NCBI RefSeq assembly: GCF_026262505.1
Contig: NC_067204.1
Coordinates: 7,535,797 to 7,599,796 of the forward strand
Reading direction: 5' to 3'
Source of the DNA: Trichomonas vaginalis G3
Lineage: Eukaryota; Parabasalia; Trichomonadida; Trichomonadidae
DNA length: 64,000 bases
Part shown: one piece after another, positions 8,453-17,436 of the stretch
Numbering within the stretch: position 1 is the stretch's first letter
Layout of the letters: each line of letters begins with the position of its first letter
Notes under the pieces: model-generated
What the model saw: only the letters and a program-made list of their open reading frames with translations
The model's database searches: none
What the model was told of the DNA's origin: nothing
Translations under genes and position numbers: made by a program

Positions 8453-8926
8453 TTATAAAGCTTCAGGGTCAATTTCTTCAACCATTTCACTTCCTTCGTC
8501 AATGTCAATAGAAGCTTCTTCAACCTTTGGTAAGAACTTTTGTATAACATCTTTGTTCGTTATTGTCTTCAGAGATGAAGGATAATATTTCACATTTGTT
8601 TCACCCTTCTTATATTCTTTCTGTTCGGAAAGATTCATAGCAATACTGAAGAAGTCAATGTTGGAGTTCTTTATAACAGTATAGTGTGTATCTTTGACAT
8701 TCACGAAGAAACTCTTTTGTTTCAAAAATACTGCTAACTCTTGTGAAGTATAACGTTTGCGGTCAATGACGATAGCTAATGGTCTGACATACTGACCAAA
8801 CTTAGATTCTTTCACAAACTTCTTGTTAAAGATAACATTAACATTTGAAGCACCATTGAACTCATTCTTGATGGCAGTAGCGAGAGCATTGTATGAAAAG
8901 AACTTGCAATCTTGCATGTGTTTCAT
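8453..8926 (-). CDS. M1 hypothetical protein (157 aa)
   Basis: Not recognised. A mixed alpha/beta N-terminal two thirds includes VNVIFNKKFV and VRPLAIVIDRKRY, and the tail is very acidic (VEEASIDIDEGSEMVEEIDP). It is encoded on the minus strand, divergent from the polymerase region at 9016, with an A/T-rich gap of about 90 bp between. The frame is open throughout and composition matches its neighbours. Confidence 0.6.
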   Translation of the reverse strand: MKHMQDCKFFSYNALATAIKNEFNGASNVNVIFNKKFVKESKFGQYVRPLAIVIDRKRYTSQELAVFLKQKSFFVNVKDTHYTVIKNSNIDFFSIAMNLSEQKEYKKGETNVKYYPSSLKTITNKDVIQKFLPKVEEASIDIDEGSEMVEEIDPEAL

Positions 8927-9015
8927 TAAAATAAAAATATTAAGTTATTTTGAAAAATAACTTAAAAAATCTAATCTAATTTTTTCAAAAAATATTTTTT
9001 TATTTCCTACTAAAG

Positions 9016-10627
9016 ATGTATCGGAAGTTGTCTAAGTTAGAACACTCGGAAATAAAACAACTTCTTACAGAAGCTAACATAGATGTTGCAAAACATTACG
9101 CGACAAACAAAAAAGCACTCGCTGACATCCTCAATGACTATAATGGTGCAATAAGTTATGATAGAATTCATGAGTTCATAAAGCCGCAACGCGGCGAGGA
9201 CGAAGTCCATGCAAGAGCATTTCCTTTAAATGACATTGTTATTGACTTATATCATAGACGTTCAGTACCTCATGAAGTAAGAAGAGAAATGTATGACATA
9301 ACAAATGCAAACGTTGGTAAAACACGAAAGAGAGACGACACACTGAAACAACAGAGAAGAGAGATGTTTAAAAGTGCTATAGAACAAGTTCGCAAAGTAA
9401 CGATGTCATTCGTTCCATTGACGACAAACCAAAGAAGGTGAGAGATGGTTAAAGAAAGATGAAGAGAATAGGAAGAGGAATGTGAAGACAGGCAATAGAC
9501 TCATTGACTTTAACATCGAAGCTTTAGATGAACCAAACAGAACTATTACACAAACATTTCGGTAAGGTTTTCATGAGACTCTTAGAGAAGATTAAAATAA
9601 ACTCACAACAGAGATGGATGGTATGTTATAAACTTGGTGGAAAGTATGAATGTTCTACGTTAAATCTCAATAATATTGGAACATTACTACATCAGCTCTT
9701 GAAGGAGAACTTTATATCAGAGATAGAAGCAAAATGCTGCAGGTATTGTTGAATGCACTATGACTTCTTCTTGACAAACATAAAGAATCTTACCGAAATA
9801 AAGATGTATGATTTAACAGAATATGAAGGCTTACGATGTCAGATGTAAAGAAAGGCAACCAAAAAAGAGACCATATAGAGATGAAAGCACTGACAAATGA
9901 CCAGAAAGCCATTTTGGAAGCTCTTAAGCAAACAGGAAACCCAGCACCTATAGAAAGCTTTTGGAAAGATAATGGTGAAAAGAAGTTTTATAAGAAGAGA
10001 AGCGGTCAGTTCTGGAAGTATCTTTGCACATTACCTATAAATCTTGAGCGCTACCAAATCTTCAATGAATTGAACAAAAGAACTGCAGCACTTATGACAG
10101 AGGACAATTGTTTTGTTTATGCTTGCATTCAGGCTGGAGTAGATGAAGAAACTATTGACCACATGAGAGAAGTCATTCGTGTTAGAGACTTCCCTCAAAG
10201 TAAAGTACAAGAAATTTCTGACGCAACAGGTATAGCATTTAATGTTACCATTGGTTATTTCAATGACTCAAGACATAATGAAATAAAGAGATATATACCA
10301 AAAGAATGTGAAACTGTTAGAACTATTGACTTACTTCTTGTTGAAGACCACTACATGCTAAACGAAAGATTACCAATGACAACATACTTCATTCACAACT
10401 ATATAGAAATTCTCAAAGCTTGTGGTGGAATGAACATTGAGAAACAAATGAAGATTTATACAAAGAGAGAGAACAAATATGTAGTTCGTTATGATAGAAC
10501 AACACCGTTATGGGATGTTATGAAAACATTGTGGGAGTGCAAATATTTCGAACCTATTTCTTATGGAGAACTTTTCACATATACGACTGACTTATATAAA
10601 CAGAACCTTGCACCATTTAAAGATTGA
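9016..10627 (+). pseudogene. Region upstream of the polymerase core (broken)
   Basis: Open stretches lead into the polymerase core in the same direction. The first (from 9016) encodes a basic helical segment. A later one contains TEDNCFVYACIQAGVDEETI, a conserved-looking Cys-bearing motif, and LLVEDHYMLNERLPMTTYFI. Polintons encode a long N-terminal extension ahead of the polymerase domains, sometimes with a protease-like part, so this is most likely the 5' portion of the polymerase gene in a decayed copy with a few breaks. A short GC-rich double hairpin (9181-9210) lies within it. Confidence 0.6.
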
Positions 10628-10809
10628 CATATGCTCCAAAGTATTGTGTACAACTGAAGAAGAAGCCGAGTCAAAAGAAGTAAATAAAATAAGTGCAAGT
10701 TCATTCCTGAGCATGTTTTCTTTGCTGACTTTGAGTGCAGTACCGATGGCTTTCATAAAGCTTTTAACATCTGTTATGACAGTGAAGATGGTTCAGTGAG
10801 TGAAAGCAT

Positions 10810-12783
10810 TTGGGTCAGAACTGTGCAACAGAATTTTTGGAGCGACTTCCTGACAAGAGTTTAATATATTTCCATAACCTCAGTTATGATATAAACTTCA
10901 TCTTAAGACACATGACAGAAGTGAAAGGAACTCCCATCATTAAAGGTTCACGAACAATGCAAATAACTGGCTTATATAAAGGAAGGGCAATTATTATAAA
11001 AGACTCTTACAGTGTTATAAATAAGAAGCTTAAACTATTTCCTGCTATGTTTAACTTACAAACAGGACCGAAAGAAGTATTTCCATACAACTACTACAGC
11101 AGTGTTTTGTTAGCAAATGACAACAGAACTGGTGTCATTTCTGAAGCGTGTAAGTTTATCCAGGATGCGGATACATTCATGAAAAACATAGATTCCATCA
11201 AAGGTTGCAGAATAGATGAGAACCACTTCGACTTAGAAAAATATAGCACATTCTATTGCAAACAAGATGTAAGAATTTTAAGAGAAGGTTTTGTTAAGTT
11301 CCGCAATGACATATTGAAAGAGTTTGATTTAAACGTATATGACTACGTTAGTATTTGTTCTATTGCTAACAAATTGTTTGAGAACAGAGTGTACTTCCCG
11401 AATGGAAATTTATATGACCTCTCAAATAAACCAAGAGAATTTATTTCACGCTGTATTCAAGGTGGAAGATGTATGCTGTCAGATAACATGAAACAAAAGA
11501 GCGAAAAGAAACTCATTGCTGATTTCGACGCTGTTTCATTATATCCATCCGCTATAGCAAGACTTTATACTTTAGAAGGTATTCCAAAGGTTATGAAGAA
11601 AGAAATGTTAAGCACGGAGTATCTCATGAGACATTTATTCGATGACGACCAAAAGGAACCCATTGGTGAAAAGTTTATGTCTGGCTTCTTTGTTCTCATT
11701 AAGATAACAGAGATTGGCATACATAGACACTTTCCTTTAATAGTTTGTGACCCTGAACTAAATCCAGAACTTAACGTTCCCAGAAGTTCAAACACTTGCT
11801 GTTTAATGTATGTTGACCATATAACATTACAAGACCTCATAAAATATCAAGGTGTCAAATGTGAAGTGTTGCAAGGATACTATTACGATGGAAACAGAGA
11901 TATTAGAATAAGAGATGAAGTAAAGAAGTTGTTTGAGTTAAGGTTAAAGTATAAGAAAGAAGGAAATCCTTTGCAAGAAAATATTAAATTAATTTTGAAC
12001 AGTATTTATGGCAAAACTATTCTATCTCCTATTGAGTCAAAAATAACCATAGTAAATGACAAAGATGCTATAAGATATGCTATAAGAAATTATAACCATA
12101 TAGTGAAGTTCGAAGGTTTGGATGGTTCAGATAAAACTATTTTCAAGCTAACGAAAAGCATTTGCAGACACTTTAACTTTTGCCCCTTAGGTGTTAATAT
12201 CTTATCTATGTCGAAGAGAATAATGTGTGAAGTATTCTGTACTGCTGAAGATATGGGACTTCAAATCTTTTACCAGGACTGTGATAGCATGCATATTTTC
12301 AATGAAGACATACCTAAGCTTGCAGCAGAGTTTAAGAAGAGATACGGTCGCGAACTTATAGGAAAGAACCTTGGTCAATTTCATTCTGACTTCGCAGAAA
12401 TAACACTTGGAAAACAAAGTTTAGCATACAAGTCAATATTTTGTGGAAAGAAGACTTACATAGACTTACTCACGAATGATTTAAATGAAGTTGCATTCCA
12501 TGCACGTTGCAAAGGTGTCAAACAAGACGTCCTTGCTTTAACAGCAAATGAAATGTTTCCTGAAGCTATACAATGCTATTACAATGAAGATAAGAACATT
12601 CACATACCTGTTGGAACATATGACAAAGACTCTGAGTTCAGTGTTATGAAGTTATATAAAGCACTTTATGACGGTCAAGAGATTGGATTTGACTTATGTA
12701 AGTCTTCTAGTCCTTGCTTTGCTGAAAAGTTTAACTTTTCTATTCAGACTAAGACTTCATTCATAAGAAAGCTTAAGTTCTGA
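10810..12783 (+). CDS. Protein-primed family B DNA polymerase core
   Basis: About 657 residues with the exonuclease and polymerase motifs of protein-primed family B polymerases. Seen in order: Exo II (FHNLSYDINFI), Exo III (YCKQDVRIL), motif A (DFDAVSLYPSAIARL), motif B (LILNSIYGKTIL) and motif C (YQDCDSMHI). The Exo I-type sequence lies just upstream (around 10725). It would copy the element's ends from a terminal-protein primer. The gene as a whole is broken upstream of this core; the core itself reads open. It converges with the minus-strand gene ending at 12889. Confidence 0.9.
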   Translation: MGQNCATEFLERLPDKSLIYFHNLSYDINFILRHMTEVKGTPIIKGSRTMQITGLYKGRAIIIKDSYSVINKKLKLFPAMFNLQTGPKEVFPYNYYSSVLLANDNRTGVISEACKFIQDADTFMKNIDSIKGCRIDENHFDLEKYSTFYCKQDVRILREGFVKFRNDILKEFDLNVYDYVSICSIANKLFENRVYFPNGNLYDLSNKPREFISRCIQGGRCMLSDNMKQKSEKKLIADFDAVSLYPSAIARLYTLEGIPKVMKKEMLSTEYLMRHLFDDDQKEPIGEKFMSGFFVLIKITEIGIHRHFPLIVCDPELNPELNVPRSSNTCCLMYVDHITLQDLIKYQGVKCEVLQGYYYDGNRDIRIRDEVKKLFELRLKYKKEGNPLQENIKLILNSIYGKTILSPIESKITIVNDKDAIRYAIRNYNHIVKFEGLDGSDKTIFKLTKSICRHFNFCPLGVNILSMSKRIMCEVFCTAEDMGLQIFYQDCDSMHIFNEDIPKLAAEFKKRYGRELIGKNLGQFHSDFAEITLGKQSLAYKSIFCGKKTYIDLLTNDLNEVAFHARCKGVKQDVLALTANEMFPEAIQCYYNEDKNIHIPVGTYDKDSEFSVMKLYKALYDGQEIGFDLCKSSSPCFAEKFNFSIQTKTSFIRKLKF

Positions 12784-12888
12784 GGTCATGAATGAGAAAA
12801 ATAATGAGGTCATTTATTTTTGTCAGCAGTGAGACCATTCATGATAAAAATAAGCCGCTAGCGGCAAGGGCGAAGCCCATGTGGTCAT
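12784..12888. terminator. Convergent intergenic gap with GC-rich double hairpin
   Basis: A 105-bp gap between convergent genes. At 12852-12881 it carries AAGCCGC-ta-GCGGC followed by GGGC-gaa-GCCC and ATG, two consecutive hairpins in an otherwise A/T-rich gap. Related double hairpins lie inside coding regions at 9181-9210 and 14235-14264. A bidirectional transcript-end role is suggested by position only. Confidence 0.5.
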
Positions 12889-13746
12889 TTACAATACTGC
12901 AATGGTAGAGTTTAAGAGTTGTGCTTCAATGTAGAGACAGTCCTTATGGTCTGGAGGTAAGAACACTGGGCAGTTATGGTCATGAGTGGAGAACATGTCT
13001 ATCCAAAACTCACGATTGAAGCCAGTTAATTTATAGTATTTAGGGTTAGGAAGTGGTGAAGTTCTTGTATGACCAATGAACTCATTTTCAACTCCCTTAC
13101 TTAAGTTTGAATATAATATAGCTTGCTTTCTATCCCAAACGCCAGGTGTTACAATCTTTGAAAATTCATTTTTCCTCGGAAGCATTGCATCATAATTGAA
13201 AACATTCTTGAAATCATCATTGGGTTCAGAGATTTGAAATCTTATACGTAATGGATTTTCTTTCTTTTTAGCTACTTCATTGAATGGTGAATATATAACA
13301 AACTGACAGACATGAGTTCCATCTTCATTTTCATTAAATTCATAATGAAAGTCTATAAGTTGTGGCTGACTACCTTCTTCTTTCAGTTGTACAAGAAACT
13401 CATGTAAAGGCTGTAAAGTTTGTACTTCAATGTTGAACTTTTTCTCGAACATCTCATTAAATGAAAACATACATTGCAACAATGTTGTATCGTCTTTAAA
13501 GTATTTGTATATGTGAATGTTTTGGGTGCTTAAAGACTGTTCGTCATTTTCTATCTCGACTTGAAGTATAAAGTCAACCTTTCTGAAAGCACGTGTTATA
13601 TACATAGATGTTATGCCAATGTACTTCTCTTCATTTATGTTCACAATCCAGTCTGTTGGAAACTTAAACGTTACTCTGTTCCCCTTTATTTTGACGTCAG
13701 GGTTTTCACTACTGAACGCAACAGATAAAGGTATTTGTCTATACAT
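12889..13746 (-). CDS. Second jelly-roll / minor capsid candidate of M1
   Basis: A 285-aa beta-rich protein. Its N-terminus (FPTDWIVNINEEKYIGITSM) resembles the DYPLRWLRDPSVTKAIGFRR segment encoded near 18360, so the two may belong to one capsid-related family. The position next to the basic protein and the major capsid gene supports a structural role. The exact family is not recognised. The leader GTTATTTTTATCCGAACTAA before the ATG matches the motif before the major capsid gene. The gene looks whole. Confidence 0.55.
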   Translation of the reverse strand: MYRQIPLSVAFSSENPDVKIKGNRVTFKFPTDWIVNINEEKYIGITSMYITRAFRKVDFILQVEIENDEQSLSTQNIHIYKYFKDDTTLLQCMFSFNEMFEKKFNIEVQTLQPLHEFLVQLKEEGSQPQLIDFHYEFNENEDGTHVCQFVIYSPFNEVAKKKENPLRIRFQISEPNDDFKNVFNYDAMLPRKNEFSKIVTPGVWDRKQAILYSNLSKGVENEFIGHTRTSPLPNPKYYKLTGFNREFWIDMFSTHDHNCPVFLPPDHKDCLYIEAQLLNSTIAVL

Positions 13747-13769
13747 TTAGTTCGGATAAAAATAACCAT

Positions 13770-14030
13770 TTACTCTTTCTTTGCTTCAGCTTCTTTAGCT
13801 TTTGCTTCAGCTTCTTCTCTAGCTTTCTTCGCCAGTAGTCTTGGGTTCTTTTGTTTTCCAGCAGCTAATGCAGCAAGTTGTTTTTCACTAAGTTTTCTCT
13901 TTGGTCTCTCTGGCTTTTGTTCTTGTTTTTGTTCCTTCAGTTCGGATAAAATTTGCTCACGAATTTCTTTCTTCAATGCTTCAACATCTATGACCCCTTG
14001 GGTCTTGTCCGTAGGGCTTCTCTGAGTCAT
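13770..14030 (-). CDS. Small basic/charged protein (86 aa)
   Basis: The start is set at ATG 14030, since the longer frame would begin with a non-ATG codon. The protein is Lys/Glu/Ala-rich with KPERPKRKLSEKQ and a long AREEAEAKAKEAEAKKE tail, probably one helix. It resembles a nucleic-acid-packing or scaffold peptide, as expected near capsid genes, but no family is recognised. It is divergent from the 14076 gene across about 45 bp that contains the TTTTTATCTG leader motif. Confidence 0.6.
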   Translation of the reverse strand: MTQRSPTDKTQGVIDVEALKKEIREQILSELKEQKQEQKPERPKRKLSEKQLAALAAGKQKNPRLLAKKAREEAEAKAKEAEAKKE

Positions 14031-14075
14031 TTGACTGCAGATAAAAAACAAAATTAAAACTTTAACCGATGTAAA

Positions 14076-14510
14076 ATGAGCTTGTCAAAATCAGAGCGAG
14101 AGTCTATTATATTAAATGACGCAAGAGGAATACAACATCCTTTCTATTACGTAAGTCAGAGTAAAGATGGTAAAATATACGTAAGAAAAAGAAAGGTTCC
14201 ATTAGCGAATGCAGAAAGCGACAACATTAAGGTGCATGGCAAGGGTGAAGTCCACGAAGCCCATATAAAACCTTCTGTTCAAACTGAAAAGTCAATAGAA
14301 CCAGAAGAAAAGAAGCCAGATGTACTTTCAATAACGAACCAAGAGCTTATTGCAAAGTTCGTGAATTTCATTGAAAAACAAACCGAGTCAAAGAACCCTG
14401 ACCCACCAGTGAAAGAAGTTGAGACAAAAGAGAATGTACAGTTCATTGAAAATGTCAAGAAACAACTTCCACCACGAATGCCAAGAAGAAGAGTGAGAAT
14501 AATGAAGTAA
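14076..14510 (+). CDS. Small M1 protein with PFY...KDGK motif (144 aa)
   Basis: A 144-aa protein. The N-terminal segment IQHPFYYVSQSKDGKIYVRK matches in plan IPEGFYIHQMKDGRVQFRK of the 16643 gene, so the two share a short domain. The C-terminus ends in a basic PRMPRRRVRIMK, perhaps DNA-contacting. It lies directly before the major capsid gene, 27 bp apart, suggesting a virion role (inference). A GC-rich palindromic patch (14235-14264) encodes VHGKGEVHEAH. Confidence 0.6.
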   Translation: MSLSKSERESIILNDARGIQHPFYYVSQSKDGKIYVRKRKVPLANAESDNIKVHGKGEVHEAHIKPSVQTEKSIEPEEKKPDVLSITNQELIAKFVNFIEKQTESKNPDPPVKEVETKENVQFIENVKKQLPPRMPRRRVRIMK

Positions 14511-14537
14511 ATAGATATTTTTATCTGAAGTAAATAC

Positions 14538-16061
14538 ATGCAGAACGAACAGCTAAACGAATTTACTCCAGCAGAGCATATTCATCAGATTCGCTCATAT
14601 TTCGATATCATAGACAATGCAGTTCAAATTGGTGACAATAATAGAAAATATTCTGACGCAAAGATTCCATCACAACCTGGAACTGCTAAAGATAACACAT
14701 GGGTAACATTCAATCTCTCACCTCCTGGTGAAAATATGTTGGACCTTTACAATACATTCATTACGTATAAAATGGAAGGTCAATTTATTGTAGATAAAGA
14801 AATTGGTTCAGGTTCCAATAAAACAAACCCACCAGGATTTTGGATTGGTTTCGATGACGCTTTCTATGCAGTTGCTGGATATCAAATCCTTGCAAATGGT
14901 CGTATCGTATATTCTCAAGACAACGCAAGAGAAGAAGCATATATAACTTCAAACTCACAAACTACCGAACAAATAAAGAAAGTAGATGTTTTCTCAAAGA
15001 CTCGACATGAAGATGTATGGAGTCATTCGGGAACATGCAGAACAGGACAAATTGTTAGTGGTCCAATTACAGCAGGAAAATCATTTGATTTTAAGCTTCG
15101 TTTAAGAATTCCTGTTAGAAGATTCCTTCCATTAGAAGCTATTCGATTTATTCCAGCTTTTGCAGGAAACATTCAGCTTAAAGTAAAGTTCAGTAGCGAC
15201 GCCTTACAATGCACATCTATATCTGTAAATGATATCATTGCTTTCAATCCAACTCTTAAAGTTGCATTTGCTTCAGATTCAAATCCACCGACAAATAAAT
15301 TTGTTCCATGGAATGAACCATTCACTATGATAACGAAGGCAGTAGAAGCTAGTGGAACAGTTACTATTACAACTGTAACCCAGCAACTATTTCGAACAAA
15401 GATGGATTTTAATGAATGTTTCATTCATCCAAAGTCATTCTCTTTAGACCCTAACATTTATACAGAACTTGTAGAACATTATACAAACGAGGCTTTATGT
15501 TTTCCTGTTAAAGTTATGGATTGGATTCCTATGGACGGTTCATTCTCAAAGAATACAGATAGTTCAAGTGCAACATTTACAGCAGCTTATACGCCTATTA
15601 ATGTTAAAAGTATTTGGGCACTATTTAGAAAGAAAGACAACTATTATGTTAATTTTGAGAACCCTAAGTTTAAATATCTTCAGCTTTCCATGGGAGCTTA
15701 TGGAAATATGCCTGCAGAACCTGAAAAATCATATGGACCTGTATTTTATGAAATGGTTGCGAACGCTTGCAATACAAACAATGATATGATAGGATTTAAT
15801 GAAGATGTTATGAGGTCATTGGTGGATGATGGTAGTGTGGAACATAAATGGGATAGCTATGACAACACACATTTCTTATGTGGTTTTCCAACAGAAGTGG
15901 ACTTTTGCTTCCAGCAAGGTCAAACATCTACTGCTCCAATAACATACAAATTGTCTGTTAAAGGACCTATTGAACTAGCAACTGAAAATGTACCAAAGCC
16001 ACTTATTGGATTTATGAGGGATTGTTGCTTTGCCATTCAGGTGCGTCAGGCATCCCCATAA
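14538..16061 (+). CDS. Polinton major capsid protein (double jelly-roll type)
   Basis: A 507-aa protein of the length and composition of Polinton major capsid proteins. It has beta-rich segments throughout, a conserved-looking FDFKLRLRIPVRRFLPLEAI and IRFIPAFAGNIQLKVKFS. The M2 gene at 54457 carries the counterpart (LKLRVPLSSFLIFRFLRYLP then NWAGKISIELT). That pairing, the gene order and family knowledge support the call. It would form the hexameric capsomers of an icosahedral shell. The leader ATTTTTATCTGAAGTAAATAC precedes the ATG. The gene looks whole. Confidence 0.82.
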   Translation: MQNEQLNEFTPAEHIHQIRSYFDIIDNAVQIGDNNRKYSDAKIPSQPGTAKDNTWVTFNLSPPGENMLDLYNTFITYKMEGQFIVDKEIGSGSNKTNPPGFWIGFDDAFYAVAGYQILANGRIVYSQDNAREEAYITSNSQTTEQIKKVDVFSKTRHEDVWSHSGTCRTGQIVSGPITAGKSFDFKLRLRIPVRRFLPLEAIRFIPAFAGNIQLKVKFSSDALQCTSISVNDIIAFNPTLKVAFASDSNPPTNKFVPWNEPFTMITKAVEASGTVTITTVTQQLFRTKMDFNECFIHPKSFSLDPNIYTELVEHYTNEALCFPVKVMDWIPMDGSFSKNTDSSSATFTAAYTPINVKSIWALFRKKDNYYVNFENPKFKYLQLSMGAYGNMPAEPEKSYGPVFYEMVANACNTNNDMIGFNEDVMRSLVDDGSVEHKWDSYDNTHFLCGFPTEVDFCFQQGQTSTAPITYKLSVKGPIELATENVPKPLIGFMRDCCFAIQVRQASP

Positions 16062-16138
16062 TAAGATTAGATGACTATAACTTAGCCGCGGACGACAGTG
16101 AGGAATAAAGGATGAACGTTTATTTTTAAAGCTTATAA

Positions 16139-16594
16139 ATGAGTTCTTCATCAAGCTCTCGTGAACCTTCACCATCTATGAAACAAACTTTACCAAACGA
16201 TTATGGAGCACCTATTGAATATTTCTTACGAGCTGCACAATGGCAAAGAGCAGTCTCACCAAGGTTAGGTGTTCCACCAGCTCTGTCAAAAATAGCATTT
16301 GGTCAAGTCCTTATATAAGATATGGTCTCCCACTAGGTTTGCTAGCTACAGCAGGAGCAGTTATGATGTTGAAAAGAAATAAAGCAAATGTTGTAAATAA
16401 TACTGAAGTAGTGAAGTTAAACAAACTCCAACACCTTCGCCAAAACCAACGCCTTCACAAACACACCTTCAATGACTCCTGAACCTATGGAAGTACAAAC
16501 TCCTGTTCAAAAGTCAACTCCTAAACCGACTCCAACATTTAAACCAGAACCTACTTCTCAAATAAATCGTAAAACTCCTGCGTTTCCTTACTGA
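16139..16594 (+). pseudogene. Small membrane-type virion protein region (broken)
   Basis: It starts at ATG 16139 with a Ser-rich N-terminus (MSSSSSSREPSPSMKQT). Further along is a hydrophobic helix followed by basic residues (YGLPLGLLATAGAVMMLKR), then a Pro/Thr/Gln-rich tail. The whole looks like one small membrane-associated structural gene in a decayed state (about one or two breaks). The family is not recognised. It sits after the major capsid gene. Confidence 0.45.
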
Positions 16595-16642
16595 AAAAAT
16601 AACGTTATTTTTATTTAATATTAAAATTTTTATTTGATTGAA

Positions 16643-16879
16643 ATGACGACTAAAGTCACTGAAGCAATGAAACAAAAGTTTTTGGTAGAATACATTAAAT
16701 CAGGAACTATTCCAGAAGGTTTTTACATTCATCAAATGAAAGATGGTAGAGTTCAGTTTAGAAAGATAAAGCAACCATTAGATAAAGAAGGAATTTTGAG
16801 AAAGATTAAACTTCATGAGGACAACATTGCTGAACTTAAGAAGAAGCTAGAAGAGTTGGAGAAAGGAAGAGAGTTATAA
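16643..16879 (+). CDS. Small M1 protein with PxxFY..KDG motif and coiled coil (78 aa)
   Basis: The start is taken at ATG 16643 after a T-rich leader; the longer frame begins with a non-ATG codon. The N-terminal half carries IPEGFYIHQMKDGRVQFRK, sharing a motif with the 14076 gene. The second half is a coiled coil (ILRKIKLHEDNIAELKKKLE). The function is unknown. One copy of the M1 palindromic repeat follows at 16897. Confidence 0.6.
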   Translation: MTTKVTEAMKQKFLVEYIKSGTIPEGFYIHQMKDGRVQFRKIKQPLDKEGILRKIKLHEDNIAELKKKLEELEKGREL

Positions 16880-16896
16880 AGCAATGAATTCAACAT

Positions 16897-16941
16897 GGTA
16901 GAAAAGAGGTTAGATATCGGGTTAGATCTAACCTTCTACCC
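16897..16941. repeat. Single distal copy of the M1 GGTTAGAT palindromic repeat
   Basis: GGTAGAAAAGAGGTTAGATA, then GGGTTAGATCTAACC and TTCTACC, in the same inverted orientation as the 6602 copy but about 10 kb away. It keeps the element-specific word and the outer GGTAGA/TCTACC pair. It lies between two small plus-strand genes. Confidence 0.8.
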
Positions 16942-17018
16942 TAAATTTATTTTTGCATTATGTTTTCATACGTGTGAGGGTGGTGATATCATTTATTTTT
17001 AAGTTTATTTTTATATAA

Positions 17019-17339
17019 ATGACGAAAACTATTGAGATAACAAACTACAACGGTCATGAGTTCAAGAATTTGTTCTTCGTTCCTCGTGAAAATACATTCT
17101 ATCAGATACGAGGGAGAAAGGGTAAAGTTAGTTTGAGCGTTTATGACTACAAGCATAATGGAAAGTTTATACAAGCATACGATACAAACGGTAAGCGTGT
17201 TTCATTAGCTTTGTCAAAACTTACTAACATTTATTTTGACAGTGATTTTGACCTATATGAAGAAGAAAGTGAGTCAGAAGAATATGAACTGTTATGTGAA
17301 GCACAGCAATGGGAGGAGTTGCAATACTTTTGTAAGTGA
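17019..17339 (+). CDS. M1 hypothetical protein (106 aa)
   Basis: Not recognised. The first half is beta-rich (TIEITNYNGHEFKNLFFVPR, then GKVSLSVYDYKHNGKF), followed by an acidic tail (DSDFDLYEEESESEEYELL). The leader TTTATTTTTATATAA precedes the ATG. The frame is open from start to stop. Confidence 0.55.
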   Translation: MTKTIEITNYNGHEFKNLFFVPRENTFYQIRGRKGKVSLSVYDYKHNGKFIQAYDTNGKRVSLALSKLTNIYFDSDFDLYEEESESEEYELLCEAQQWEELQYFCK

Positions 17340-17436
17340 GAACGTTTATTTTTTACATTAGTGAGGTGAAGTGGTTGGCGGCTTTGTAAATATTTAAGGT
17401 TAAGATAGTGTTGTCGTTTGTGTTGTAAAATATACG

